Positions 41,812 to 52,114 of a DNA stretch of 64,000 bases are shown here, one piece after another (position 1 is the stretch's first letter; each line of letters begins with the position of its first letter). Source of the DNA: CAZELM01 sp964512995 (GTDB lineage Bacteria > CSSED10-310); contig CAZELM010000004.1 in the NCBI GenBank assembly GCA_964512995.1, forward strand, positions 88,860 through 152,859, read 5' to 3'. The translations under genes were made by a program, and so were the position numbers. The notes below the pieces were generated by a model. The model had not been told where the DNA came from. It ran no database searches and worked only from the letters and a program-made list of their open reading frames with translations.

Positions 41812-44016
41812 ATGAACAACACCCGTACTACAGCGTTATGGATTTTTCTTTTCGTCATTGTCATGGCAGGTTTCGCCAAAGGTATCTTCAACAGCGTGTC
41901 CAATCCACCCTGGCAAGCGGCAGATGAAGTAACACATTTTGAGTCTGCGGTGCTTCATGGACAACACCTTCTTTCATCGTCCGGCTCCGAAGCCAACAAC
42001 GCATTGCAAGGTGAGATTATTCAAAGCATGTCGAGATATGATTTCTGGCAGCGGATCCGCATTCCATCACCCGATCCAATACCTGAGACATTTGCGCAGG
42101 ATATATTTTTACGAAGTGCTCCTTCCAAACTCGGACGATCCCCATTTTATTACACGTTGGCAGGGCTTTTCACTCATGCAGGCAGTCAAGATTTGGTTTC
42201 CATGTTGTTCAGACTCCGCTTTTTCAATGGATTATTGGCATTAGGATCTGTTGTCATCGTTATTTTAAGTGCAGCCCGGTTGTTCCCTGAATCGAGATGG
42301 CAAACCTGCTGGCCAGGGATGTTTCTCATCTTCCATCCGACATTCTGGCATCTCGCCTGGTCGATGACACTGGAATCCTGGGTTGTGTTCATCAGCTCAA
42401 TCGGCATTTTCTTCATCATATCCGCGCATGAAGATGGCATTTCTGTAAAAAATATATGGGGACTATTCCTCTGGCTGGTGCTGTCCGCACTGACGCGATG
42501 GACATTACTTCTGATATCGCTGCTGGTCAGCATTCCGGTATTGCTGCAGATCCATCGTCACTCCCGAATGGACACTGTTCGATGGAATCGGCGGTCCATC
42601 CTGCTGATCATGGGACTGGGAATCGCTCTGCTCCTGATAACAATAACCAGTTCTCAGATGAGCCTGCTGGTTCATGAAGTCACCGGGGGCATAACCGGAT
42701 TTAGAGGAACATTGGTACTGCCAGTGCGGAGATGGCAGCAGATAGCTTCGGACTTATTCCGTACTTTTTGGCATGGATTCGGATGGCTGACTGTACCAGT
42801 TCCGAGTGCAATCACCGTAATGTTTCTGGCATTCACCGCCTGGATTGGGTATGGCATCTGGAGGAGCGTACACGACAGATGGACACAGCGACCTCTGGTG
42901 ATAATCAATTTACTGTTATATCCGGGGATTGCTCTGGCTATGGCTGGAATCCGTGCAGCCGCTGCTGAACCCGCGATCCAGGGGCGATATCTGTTTCCGG
43001 CTCTTCCTGCCATTGCCATTTTGAGTTCATTCGCATTTTCGCGAAGTTTTCTGAATAACCGTCTGAAAAAAACCATGTGTATTGGCATTCTTTTGTGGAT
43101 GCTCAATCTTGATTTCCTGTCCAATATGACCGGCTGGTATTATGATCAGCATTTAAAAAGAGTGGATCGGGCGGAGATCATCAGAATTTTTAAAGCATTA
43201 TCATGGCATTGCAGTGGTATTCACGGAGCGATTCTGGATATCGGAACGCCCCACGCACGTATTTTTATGGGAGACGGCTGGTATGCGGATGAACCTAACG
43301 CTCACGTCTGGATGAGATCGACGGCATCACTACTGCTGCCATTTCTCCCAGAATCAGACATCGAGATCTATGTTCGTGCCATTCCATATCAACCCAAAGA
43401 CGTTTCCCCACGAACGCTCCGGATCCATTTTAACGATCAACCTATATATGAAAATATCTTAACACCTGGATGGAACGCTATTCAATTTCATGTTCCAAAC
43501 TCGTCGATCAAACCGGAGTGCAACACCATTCAATTTATCTCCCCGTTAACAGACTCACCTTTGGAGCGGGGGGAAAGCGACGATCCGCGACAAATTTCTG
43601 TGGGTATAGATAAGATCTGGATAACCACATCAGGAGAGCCCGACACTCCCGAGCGGGAGGGATCGTACTGGATTGCAGACATGTCTGGTATTCATTGTAA
43701 TCTCCAATCTCATTGTGGAATTCTTTTTCGGAAGGACATCAACTGGAACGTGCTGATGCAAACGGAAAATGGAGACCGCATCATACTCGACCGAAAACAT
43801 CCGCGATTTACGACAAATCGTTCGGTAATCATCGACGCTTTTTCAATAATCGGAGATCAAGAATGGCCTTTTGATCTGATTCGGGATGGCTGGATCAATT
43901 CCGGCAGGGATCTGCCATGGCCGTGGAACAGGCCATGGATTCAGGCCATGGTCATGATTGGCTATCTTGTCTCGCTCTGTTTGCCAATGCTATTGTTGAT
44001 GTCTGTAAAAAAATGA
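41812..44016 (+). CDS. multi-spanning GT-C type glycosyltransferase (DUF2142-like)
   Basis: A 734-residue inner-membrane protein from ATG 41812. About 10-12 hydrophobic helices cover residues 8-430, beginning with ALWIFLFVIVMAGFAKGIF. The first periplasmic loop carries the acidic signature PPWQAADEVTHFESA, similar to the P-x-DE-x-HF motif of DUF2142 and other lipid-linked-sugar transferases. A soluble C-terminal region of about 250 residues follows with a beta-sandwich look (IHFNDQPIYENIL), and a final TM helix. There is no clear ribosome binding site at the chosen start; the frame is open to 41620, but those codons overlap the divergent gene. Confidence 0.78.
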   Translation: MNNTRTTALWIFLFVIVMAGFAKGIFNSVSNPPWQAADEVTHFESAVLHGQHLLSSSGSEANNALQGEIIQSMSRYDFWQRIRIPSPDPIPETFAQDIFLRSAPSKLGRSPFYYTLAGLFTHAGSQDLVSMLFRLRFFNGLLALGSVVIVILSAARLFPESRWQTCWPGMFLIFHPTFWHLAWSMTLESWVVFISSIGIFFIISAHEDGISVKNIWGLFLWLVLSALTRWTLLLISLLVSIPVLLQIHRHSRMDTVRWNRRSILLIMGLGIALLLITITSSQMSLLVHEVTGGITGFRGTLVLPVRRWQQIASDLFRTFWHGFGWLTVPVPSAITVMFLAFTAWIGYGIWRSVHDRWTQRPLVIINLLLYPGIALAMAGIRAAAAEPAIQGRYLFPALPAIAILSSFAFSRSFLNNRLKKTMCIGILLWMLNLDFLSNMTGWYYDQHLKRVDRAEIIRIFKALSWHCSGIHGAILDIGTPHARIFMGDGWYADEPNAHVWMRSTASLLLPFLPESDIEIYVRAIPYQPKDVSPRTLRIHFNDQPIYENILTPGWNAIQFHVPNSSIKPECNTIQFISPLTDSPLERGESDDPRQISVGIDKIWITTSGEPDTPEREGSYWIADMSGIHCNLQSHCGILFRKDINWNVLMQTENGDRIILDRKHPRFTTNRSVIIDAFSIIGDQEWPFDLIRDGWINSGRDLPWPWNRPWIQAMVMIGYLVSLCLPMLLLMSVKK

Positions 44017-44214
44017 TTTCTTCAGTGGAATGAAACCAGTTTTTCTATTCTTATTATTTATCGATAATTCCGATCGCCTCGGTCTTGACCCTTAATTATT
44101 TGAATGTTAGCATTATCACTGCCGCCGGCAGATCAGGTTTCCTTGTTTTTGCCGTAATTCGTTTAAGGTTTATCTCCAAAATGAACCTGTTGTAGTGTGA
44201 AGGAGAGGACTATT

Positions 44215-46527
44215 GTGAAAAACAAATCTCTTTGGATTTTGCTTTTATTATTCATATCATTTGGTATTGGATGCGGTGATCGAGAGGCATCAGGACCTCG
44301 ACTGCTTGATGTCGGAATCACCAAGACGTTCCAGGATGGCAGTTACACATTTTCTGCTGTCATTTCTGATGAAACGACCGGTGAGTTATTTTATCATTGG
44401 GAATTTGGTGATAATGCGACTTCCGACTTATCTGCTCCAATACATCAATACCAGGATTCCGGTAACCATCGAGTGACATTATCGGTCAAGGATCAAGCTG
44501 GCAACCACGGGGAAGCTGAGATGTATGTCCGATGCGGATTCGGCATCACCAATTATATTCCCATGATTGGTTTGGCCGGATTGATCCTGGCTTTAATATT
44601 CTATCTATATATCCGCCGAATGCCGGTGGGTAATGATTTGATGAAGGAACTATCTGACAGCATCCATACCGGTGCGATGGTATTTTTAAAACGCGAATAT
44701 TCCTATCTCCTTCGATTTATCATCATCGTTGCCGCCAGTTTGGCGATATTCATCGACTGGCGGACCGCTGTCGCATTTTTAGGTGGCGCTTTATGCTCAA
44801 TGCTGGCCGGATTCATTGGAATGGAAGCAGCAACCCGCGCCAACGTCCGGACCGCAGAAGCCGCAAGAGCTCATGGCCAGGCCAAAGCGTTATTTGTCGC
44901 CTTCTTAGGCGGAGAAGTCATGGGACTATCCGTTGCAGCGCTTGGATTATTAGGTGTCGGTATCACATTTTATTATCTGGGAGATCCCAAACTGGTCGAG
45001 TATATCAGCGGGTTTGCGATGGGCGCGAGTTCTATTGCTCTCTTTGCCAGAGTTGGTGGCGGTATCTTCACGAAAACAGCGGATGTCGGAGCTGATCTCG
45101 TTGGCAAAATTGAAGCGAACATTCCAGAAGATGATCCACGAAATCCTGGCGTAATAGCGGACAATGTCGGAGATAATGTCGGTGATGTCGCTGGTATGGG
45201 AGCGGACATCTTCGAATCGTATGTGGGTTCACTGGTTGCCGCAATCACGATCGGTGCAACATATGCCGCAATGACCTTTCAATATATGCTCTATCCATTG
45301 ATTGTTGCCATGCTGGGGCTTATCGCATCGATTCTCGGATTTGCCTCCATCAAATTCTTCCAGAAAAAAGATCCCGCCTCGGTGCTTCGCCTTTCCACAT
45401 ATACAGCAGCGGGAATCATGATCATCTCCTCTCTGATCGCGGCATGGCTGATTTTTGATTTCTGGACGGGATTTCGGATCTGGCTGGCAATGGTCTTTGG
45501 GTGTCTCTGTGGCATCCTCATTGGATTAATTACCGAATATTATACGGCGGGGAAACCGATTCGATCCATCGCCAAGAATTCTGAAACCGGAAGCGCTACG
45601 AACATCATTACAGGCATCGCGGTCGGCATGGAATCAGTGGCTTTGCCTGTGATCACCATTTGCCTTTCCATCCTTCTGGCTTACAAACTGGGTGGCCTGT
45701 ATGGGATTGCAATTGCCGCAGTGGGAATGCTGGCGACGACAGGGATCACGATGAGTGTTGATGCGTATGGACCGGTTGCCGACAATGCCGGTGGCATTGC
45801 TGAAATGGCAGGTTTGGGTCCGGAGGTCCGTAAGATTACAGATGGTCTGGATGCATTGGGAAACACGACAGCAGCCATTGGAAAAGGGTTCGCGATTGGC
45901 TCTGCCGCATTGACCGCATTGGCCCTGTTTGCCGCCTATTCCCAGCATATCGCTCAAAATATCGCCGATTTCTCCATCAATATCAGTGATCCGATTGTCG
46001 TGATTGGTTTATTTTTAGGCGGAATTCTGCCCTTCTTTCTTGCATCCAAGACCATGACATCGGTTGGGAAAGCATCTTTTCAGATGATCAGTGAAATTCG
46101 TCGACAGTTCAAAGAAATCCCGGGGTTGATGGAAGGGACTGCCAAGCCGGATTCGGACCGGTGCATTGATATCTCAACACAGGCGGCCCTCAAGGAAATG
46201 GTCATTCCTGGAATCACCGCTGTTCTGGCCCCCATTTTGATCGGGTTGATCTTCGGACCTGAGGCACTGGGTGGCGCGTTAGCTGGAGCGACAGTTACTG
46301 GAGTATTGCTGGCTCTCATGATGGCCAACAGCGGAGGAGCATGGGACAATGCAAAGAAATGGATTGAACAAGGGAACCTCGGCGGGAAAGGATCTGATGC
46401 TCACCATGCTTCTGTTGTCGGCGATACCGTTGGAGATCCATTCAAAGACACATCTGGCCCTGCAATGAATATTTTAATCAAATTGATGAGCATTGTAGCA
46501 CTGGTCATCGCTCCTCTTTTTCATTAA
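44215..46527 (+). CDS. hppA: membrane-bound pyrophosphatase with N-terminal lipoprotein-like PKD domain
   Basis: A 770-residue fusion. It starts at GTG 44215 after AAGGAGAGG; an earlier GTG (44197) would contain that site. Residues 1-22 look like a signal ending in FGIGC, similar to a lipobox. Residues about 30-105 are a PKD domain (FYHWEFGDNATSD, HQYQDSGNHRVTLSVKD). From about 115 a full ion-pumping pyrophosphatase follows, with DVGADLVGKIEANIPEDDPRNPG (in pieces), DNVGDNVGDVAGMGADIFES, YGPVADNAGGIAEM and GDTVGDPFKDTSGPA. The GNTTAAIGKG motif has Ala where K+-independent enzymes have Lys, so K+-stimulated activity is likely. Na+ or H+ specificity is not determined. Confidence 0.93.
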   Translation: MKNKSLWILLLLFISFGIGCGDREASGPRLLDVGITKTFQDGSYTFSAVISDETTGELFYHWEFGDNATSDLSAPIHQYQDSGNHRVTLSVKDQAGNHGEAEMYVRCGFGITNYIPMIGLAGLILALIFYLYIRRMPVGNDLMKELSDSIHTGAMVFLKREYSYLLRFIIIVAASLAIFIDWRTAVAFLGGALCSMLAGFIGMEAATRANVRTAEAARAHGQAKALFVAFLGGEVMGLSVAALGLLGVGITFYYLGDPKLVEYISGFAMGASSIALFARVGGGIFTKTADVGADLVGKIEANIPEDDPRNPGVIADNVGDNVGDVAGMGADIFESYVGSLVAAITIGATYAAMTFQYMLYPLIVAMLGLIASILGFASIKFFQKKDPASVLRLSTYTAAGIMIISSLIAAWLIFDFWTGFRIWLAMVFGCLCGILIGLITEYYTAGKPIRSIAKNSETGSATNIITGIAVGMESVALPVITICLSILLAYKLGGLYGIAIAAVGMLATTGITMSVDAYGPVADNAGGIAEMAGLGPEVRKITDGLDALGNTTAAIGKGFAIGSAALTALALFAAYSQHIAQNIADFSINISDPIVVIGLFLGGILPFFLASKTMTSVGKASFQMISEIRRQFKEIPGLMEGTAKPDSDRCIDISTQAALKEMVIPGITAVLAPILIGLIFGPEALGGALAGATVTGVLLALMMANSGGAWDNAKKWIEQGNLGGKGSDAHHASVVGDTVGDPFKDTSGPAMNILIKLMSIVALVIAPLFH

Positions 46528-46592
46528 ACACTTCTACCCACTCGCTGTGTAAATGGCATGATCCGTTCTCCTCAAAACGACCGAAAAAAATC

Positions 46593-47744
46593 ATGATTCA
46601 TACCGTCTTTTATATTACACCATCTGTCGAGCTTCTTGGAGCGCGTATCAGCCTTGTTGAACTTCTGAAAAATCTCGATAAAACCAGATTCCATCCCGTC
46701 GTTGTCTGTCCCAAACCTGGACCCCTGGTTGACAAGCTGAATGAAATCGGCGTTGACAATCGCATCATCCGGTTTGGAAATTGGCGGAAAGTAAAATACT
46801 GGCCATTGATTCCCGGGGCAATCTATAACATCACGGAAGCAGCCCGTGAAGAAAACATCAGTTTGTGGCATAGCAATGAATTCTGGGCATTCCCCTATGC
46901 ATATCTCTCGGCCAGGCGGTTGAACATTCCGACTATCTGTCACTTTCGATGTTCCCGGCCACCCGCACAATTACCCGCGCATAAATTGAAAAACTATTAT
47001 GTTCATAAAGCCGATCGCATTATTTCTGTTTCGAAGGCTCAGCACATCCTTTTCAAAGATATCCCGGAGGTGAAATCCAAGCTGATTGTGATACCTAATG
47101 GCGTTGACTATCCGCGATTCCAACAGGGAAACGGTGCAGACTTCCGGCGTGAAATCGGAATCAATGGGAATGAATTTTTAGTGGGAATCGTTGGGCCGGT
47201 GAGTGAGCATAAGGGAGTTGAAGAATTTCTGCATGCCGCATCAATCATCGTGAAACAAATCCCCAACACACGATTCGCGGTTGTCGGACCGGATCGCCCA
47301 AAAAATTTTGGCATTCGGATGCATCAACTGGCAGAGGAGTTGAACCTGCAGAATCAGATTATTTTCACCGGATTCCGGCGTGATATTGCAAGTGTCATGG
47401 CTGGATTGGATATTTTGGTGACACCCTCCCGTGTTGAAGCATTCGGCCGGGTTTTACTGGAAGCGATGGCTGCCGGCACTCCGGTCGTTGCTTCACATGT
47501 TGGAGGGATTCCGGAGATCATCTCGGATCCGGATTTTGGAATTCTTGTTCCGCCTCAGTACCCCGATTTGTTTGCTGATCAGATTATTCAACTTCTGACC
47601 AATGAAGACCGAAGAAAAACGATCGCCCGAAATGCACAACGGCATATCAATGAGCATTTCACGATTCAGCTACATGCACTCAAAGTTCAAGATATTTATG
47701 ATGAGGTATTGTTGTCGTTCTCCCAACAGAATCGCAATGAATGA
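46593..47744 (+). CDS. GT4-family glycosyltransferase
   Basis: A 383-residue cytoplasmic GT-B glycosyltransferase. It has an N-terminal acceptor domain (PSVELLGARISLVELLKNLD) and a C-terminal donor domain with VGIVGPVSEHKGVEEFLHAA, FTGFRRDIASVMAGLDILVTPS and the E-x7-E motif (EAFGRVLLEAMAAGTPVVAS), typical of the retaining GT4 group. The sugar and acceptor are not known. No strong ribosome binding site precedes the ATG. It stands in a run of surface-glycan type genes. Confidence 0.9.
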   Translation: MIHTVFYITPSVELLGARISLVELLKNLDKTRFHPVVVCPKPGPLVDKLNEIGVDNRIIRFGNWRKVKYWPLIPGAIYNITEAAREENISLWHSNEFWAFPYAYLSARRLNIPTICHFRCSRPPAQLPAHKLKNYYVHKADRIISVSKAQHILFKDIPEVKSKLIVIPNGVDYPRFQQGNGADFRREIGINGNEFLVGIVGPVSEHKGVEEFLHAASIIVKQIPNTRFAVVGPDRPKNFGIRMHQLAEELNLQNQIIFTGFRRDIASVMAGLDILVTPSRVEAFGRVLLEAMAAGTPVVASHVGGIPEIISDPDFGILVPPQYPDLFADQIIQLLTNEDRRKTIARNAQRHINEHFTIQLHALKVQDIYDEVLLSFSQQNRNE

Positions 47745-48048
47745 TGACGGAGTGGCATCCGGGAGGTGTTGAAGGGAATTCAACCGACTGCTCCCCAAGA
47801 TTCAACGCCTGATTACAAAGTTTTGACTGGAATGGAGCAAACCGTTCCTCATGATTGGTATCAGACAGTTCGTCGAAAATACAGGCGATATCGGAGCAAT
47901 GACGAAGATATTACCATGATTCAGCAGGCCATTACAGGGCTCGTGATGTCTAGGCCGATCAAAGCAGAATTTCCAAGGAAGCCTATATTGTTCATGCCTT
48001 TTCTATTGCTTTCACATTGAGTCAATTCGGGATGGACAGGGAGTTGAT
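47745..48048. other. intergenic region with a doubtful 84-codon frame
   Basis: About 300 bases between the GT4 and inositol-phosphatase genes. A frame from GTG 47766 to 48020 exists, but its only GGGAGG lies directly on the start codon, and the composition does not look protein-like, so I do not call it a gene. No terminator or promoter is evident. Confidence 0.4.
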
Positions 48049-48909
48049 ATGAATCCGACATTTTCACATTCAGATATTCGTGCATTGCAGAAAGAAACAG
48101 AACGGATTGCACGCAAAGCGGGAGCAATCATCCTCTCCTATTTTCGGCAGCCATTGAAGATCCATTATAAAAGTGCGTTCGATATGGTTACCGAAGCAGA
48201 TCTGGCATCTGAACAATTTATCCATCACCATCTCTCGAATCTGACACCAGAAATACCGATTATGGCGGAAGAATCCTATGTGGAGGCTCTCGCTTCTCCA
48301 TCCCCGGAATCTGGCAATGCTCTCCGGTTTCAATGGGTGGTTGACCCCCTGGATGGTACTACCAATTTCACACATGGATTTCCGCATTTTGCAATATCGA
48401 TCGCGTTAACCGCAGATGGCGTCCCGTGTCTTGGCGTGATTTATGATCCCGTAAAAAAAGAATTATTTTCTGCACGCAGAGGATCAGGCACCCGGCTGAA
48501 CAATCAACACATATGCATGGTATCGCCTACCCGCACATTGGACCATAGCCTGATCGCCACAGGATTTCCATACAAAGTACGAGAAATTGCCAACAACAAT
48601 CTCGTTGAGTTTTGTGCGTTCCGGCTTCGCACTCAAGGTATCCGACGATTTGGAGCTGCTGCTTTGGATCTGGCCTATACTGCCATTGGCCGCCTGGATG
48701 GCTTCTGGGAGCGATGGCTGAAACCATGGGATACGGCTGCGGGCGTCCTGATGATTGATGAATCCGGCGGCCGGGTGAGTCGATTCGATGGCTCCCCATT
48801 CAATATCCACCATTCCGATATCCTGGCCACGAATGGAAATATCCATGAGGAGATGATGTCGGTTCTTACGCGCTCATGGCCGCCGTTGCCAGAAGAACTG
48901 AAACATTGA
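48049..48909 (+). CDS. inositol monophosphatase family protein
   Basis: A 286-residue Mg2+-dependent phosphatase of the IMPase/SuhB/HisN family. The metal-binding motifs are MAEES (Glu), WVVDPLDGTTNFTHGFPHF and, near the C terminus, LKPWDTAAGVLMIDESGG. The fit is closest to SuhB-like inositol-1-phosphatases, but histidinol-phosphate phosphatase or sugar phosphatase activity cannot be excluded. CAGGGAG precedes the ATG by 7 bases. Confidence 0.92.
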   Translation: MNPTFSHSDIRALQKETERIARKAGAIILSYFRQPLKIHYKSAFDMVTEADLASEQFIHHHLSNLTPEIPIMAEESYVEALASPSPESGNALRFQWVVDPLDGTTNFTHGFPHFAISIALTADGVPCLGVIYDPVKKELFSARRGSGTRLNNQHICMVSPTRTLDHSLIATGFPYKVREIANNNLVEFCAFRLRTQGIRRFGAAALDLAYTAIGRLDGFWERWLKPWDTAAGVLMIDESGGRVSRFDGSPFNIHHSDILATNGNIHEEMMSVLTRSWPPLPEELKH

Positions 48910-48919
48910 TGCGTTGAAT

Positions 48920-51900
48920 ATGCTGGACAGCATGAAATACAGTGTATCATCTTCGCGACAGGTGATCCGTTACCACAATCTGGCAATCAGCCTGTTGGCA
49001 GGTCTTTTGTTGGTCTTCTACCATCTTTCAATTCAGCCATTGACGACGCCTTTTCATCTGTCCATGATTTTTCAGACACTCCTCAGCATCTGGTTGCCGC
49101 TCGCATATGGTGGATTTACATTTGCACATCTTATTGTCAGTCATGTCACTCGTCAACCGCTCAATCGTCTGGATTTATATTCCTATATCATGCTCCCCTT
49201 TCTGCCGATTCTTGCTATCCTGACGCATCAGGTCCTCATTCTCAATACCTGCTGGCCGGTCTTCTACATACTCACCGTATTCCTGAAAAGTTACATTCTG
49301 TTTCACACGGTCATTCCGGGTCTGCGACGTCCCGGATCTCAAAAACCACGATATTGGGTAATGGCCATCTCCACGTTTGTGATCCTGCTTCCAATCGGCG
49401 GATGGTTGATGGAAAATCAACCTTTGAATGGTGATGAACCTTATTATTTGCTGATTTCCTACAGCCTGATTCACGATCATGATATCAACCTTGAGAACAA
49501 CATATTATATGGTCATTCGCTTCACTTTTCTAACCGCCGGCTGGTTCCACAGAAATGGGATGATTATAAGCATGGACGATTGATCTCCCGGCATACGGCC
49601 TTTTTGCCATTGATTCTGGGACCTGGCCTTTATCTTGCCGGACGGACGGGTGCGGTCATAACCATGAATCTCCTGGCAACCTGCCTGGGTTTGCTGATTG
49701 TTGCAATGACACATCGATTCACCGGGTCATTACGCTCCGCATATCTCAGTTATGGTTTTTTTTTATTTACCGCACCAATCCTGCTCTATTCGCAGGTTGT
49801 TTATGCGGAAATTCCTGGAGCACTGCTGGGGATGCTGAGTTTCTGGTCGGCCTACTGGATTCTGAAGGGTCACTCAAAATGCCTTCTGCTTGCTGGATTA
49901 ACTCTGGCAGCAGCCGGTTATCTGAAAATGCGCTACCTCTTTTTGTGTGCTCCAGTGATTATGTTTTCATTAATAATGATCAGACCATCCGGAAAACGCC
50001 TGTTCCGGATCTCGATGATATTCATCAGCATCGGGATAACCATCGCAGGAATCAATATACTGATCTATGGATCACCGTTTGTCAGATATCATCTTTCTGA
50101 TCTGCTCGGAACGACGCCGGCTCGGATAATCCGTGGCGTATTCAGTCAGGTATGGGATATCCAGTATGGCGTATTGCCATTGAATCCAGGATTGATGACT
50201 GCATTTATTGGCATCCCGCTCCTGATGAAAAAGCAGTATCGCCAGATCGGACTGCTCTGGATGATATCGATCCTTCCCTATTATCTTGTGATTGCAGGCT
50301 ATGCGGAATTGATTGGAGGGTATTGCCCGCGAGGACGCTTTCAAACCGCCTGGCTTCCATTACTGACCATTCCCTTTGGAATGGCGCTTGCGTTATATCG
50401 ACATACGTTTCACCGTATTTTTTTTCAATCCGGGATGATAGCCGGGATCACCATAACACACCTCCTGCTGATAAACCCGGCCTGGCAGATAAACCTTCCA
50501 GGCGGTACAGATAAATCTCTGGAAGCACTCTCGGATGTGCTATCCATGGATCTTCTGGGAGTGATACCCGCATTTGACCGCATTGATCCAATGATATATC
50601 AAACAGGTTTCATCCTTAGCGGCGCTCTGTTGACGCTGATGATACTCCACGTTTCCATCCACCGGATTTTTTCCCGTCGAAGTCACTGGATCGCATATCC
50701 ATCTGTCTCCATGGTTGTTTTATTGATTTTTTTCATATCAATTCCAATGGTATCATCATACTTATCGACTCCATGGATGGAGACTGAGGATCGAACCTTC
50801 ATCAAACATCGCTGTGAATTATTCTGGGAGGAACCATTCCGTTGGGACCAGCAAGTGAAAACAGATCAGCCCTATACGGTTGGAGTTGTCGTTTACCCGC
50901 AATCAATCATTGAACGTAAATTGCCAGTACGACAACGGGAGACCAATGGCAAGAAACAGTTGGAGGTGATCGCCAAAGCTGGACAGTTTGATACCCACGT
51001 TCCCATTCTGACCGCTTCCATCGGGCAACAGAAATTGGGTTATCAGAGGCTCAGATCCAACACTTTCGAGTCGTATTTTTTTGATTGGCCATCCACTGGA
51101 ATGGCGTCGGCTGAAACGCTTCAACTGACTGTCCAGAAACCGGATGACAACTCCCAGGTATCCGCGATCGTTGACAAAATACGCCTCATCGAGTCGGGTA
51201 TGACCACCTCCACATTGCCAATGGAATCGGGAACGTTCCTGCCGGCTCATTTCAATACCGCATCGGTCAACACGGCAATGATTCCCCAAAGAATCATCAG
51301 ACAGTCCACACCCCTGCCACTTAAAATTGTCATTCCGACAGACACCCATGACGGAGTCGCTTTTTCGATCCGGTTTCAAAACGACCAGCGGGTTTACGAT
51401 ATGAATGTTCCCAAAACCAAAACAGATGAGATCGACTTGCAGGTTCCTCTTCCGGCTGAACTTGGAACGGGCAAATTTCACGTCATGATCTCGGGCCGGA
51501 ACAATGACCAGACCATCCTGCCATCCGGTGAACATGTATTCCGGATCGGCGAATGGGCGTATCTCGGAACGATAACAATCACACCTCACCCAATCCCTGC
51601 TTCCGCAGAATCCATCACACTGTTACGAGATCGTTACCAATCGCAAACCCATTCATTAATCGTATTGCCCCAGTCGGTACATCTTGGTAATGGCGATTCG
51701 ATCTCCATTCCATTGAAACCCCACCCGATCGCCCAGCGAATCGTATTTTTGAGCAATCTCTCCTATGTTTTTTCCGAAATACCCTTCGAGACACAGGTCG
51801 GAAAAATAAAAGTCGTCACCAGCAACGGCACGGAATTTGACTATCCTTTGATTATCGGCCGACAGACCGCAGAAGAGATGTATGAAATACCACTGAAAAA

Positions 51901-52114
51901 AATAAAAATTCCTCATCCGCAAGCAGAGGTAGCGAGCAGAAAAAATAAAATCGTGCTATGGCCCCCGTTGATCAGAGGCATTGAGTATCCATCCGTCACA
52001 TATCAGGCGGCATTCATCATGCCCGACAAAATGCCTGTCTCCAAAATCGAAATCGCATGTGATGGATTTTCGGGCGTATTGAATATTTTTGCGATTGGCT
52101 TCGGTGCAGAATGA
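48920..52114 (+). CDS. large GT-C type membrane glycosyltransferase, paralogue A
   Basis: A 1064-residue membrane protein from ATG 48920, 10 bases after the phosphatase stop. About 12-14 hydrophobic helices cover residues 20-610. A periplasmic loop carries NQPLNGDEPYYLLISYSLIHDHDINL, written here in parts: NGDEPYYLL and SLIHDHDINL. The GDEP motif matches the catalytic Asp loop of PMT/ArnT-like enzymes using polyprenyl-phosphate sugars. The last ~430 residues form an extracellular region with repeated beta-sandwich-like parts. The next gene is a paralogue and overlaps by 4 bases. Substrate unknown. Confidence 0.8.
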   Translation: MLDSMKYSVSSSRQVIRYHNLAISLLAGLLLVFYHLSIQPLTTPFHLSMIFQTLLSIWLPLAYGGFTFAHLIVSHVTRQPLNRLDLYSYIMLPFLPILAILTHQVLILNTCWPVFYILTVFLKSYILFHTVIPGLRRPGSQKPRYWVMAISTFVILLPIGGWLMENQPLNGDEPYYLLISYSLIHDHDINLENNILYGHSLHFSNRRLVPQKWDDYKHGRLISRHTAFLPLILGPGLYLAGRTGAVITMNLLATCLGLLIVAMTHRFTGSLRSAYLSYGFFLFTAPILLYSQVVYAEIPGALLGMLSFWSAYWILKGHSKCLLLAGLTLAAAGYLKMRYLFLCAPVIMFSLIMIRPSGKRLFRISMIFISIGITIAGINILIYGSPFVRYHLSDLLGTTPARIIRGVFSQVWDIQYGVLPLNPGLMTAFIGIPLLMKKQYRQIGLLWMISILPYYLVIAGYAELIGGYCPRGRFQTAWLPLLTIPFGMALALYRHTFHRIFFQSGMIAGITITHLLLINPAWQINLPGGTDKSLEALSDVLSMDLLGVIPAFDRIDPMIYQTGFILSGALLTLMILHVSIHRIFSRRSHWIAYPSVSMVVLLIFFISIPMVSSYLSTPWMETEDRTFIKHRCELFWEEPFRWDQQVKTDQPYTVGVVVYPQSIIERKLPVRQRETNGKKQLEVIAKAGQFDTHVPILTASIGQQKLGYQRLRSNTFESYFFDWPSTGMASAETLQLTVQKPDDNSQVSAIVDKIRLIESGMTTSTLPMESGTFLPAHFNTASVNTAMIPQRIIRQSTPLPLKIVIPTDTHDGVAFSIRFQNDQRVYDMNVPKTKTDEIDLQVPLPAELGTGKFHVMISGRNNDQTILPSGEHVFRIGEWAYLGTITITPHPIPASAESITLLRDRYQSQTHSLIVLPQSVHLGNGDSISIPLKPHPIAQRIVFLSNLSYVFSEIPFETQVGKIKVVTSNGTEFDYPLIIGRQTAEEMYEIPLKKIKIPHPQAEVASRKNKIVLWPPLIRGIEYPSVTYQAAFIMPDKMPVSKIEIACDGFSGVLNIFAIGFGAE

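Noticed and set aside
47766..48020. 84-codon frame between the GT4 and inositol-phosphatase genes
   Set aside because: The start codon is GTG directly on the only GGGAGG, leaving no spacing, and the product has no protein-like pattern.
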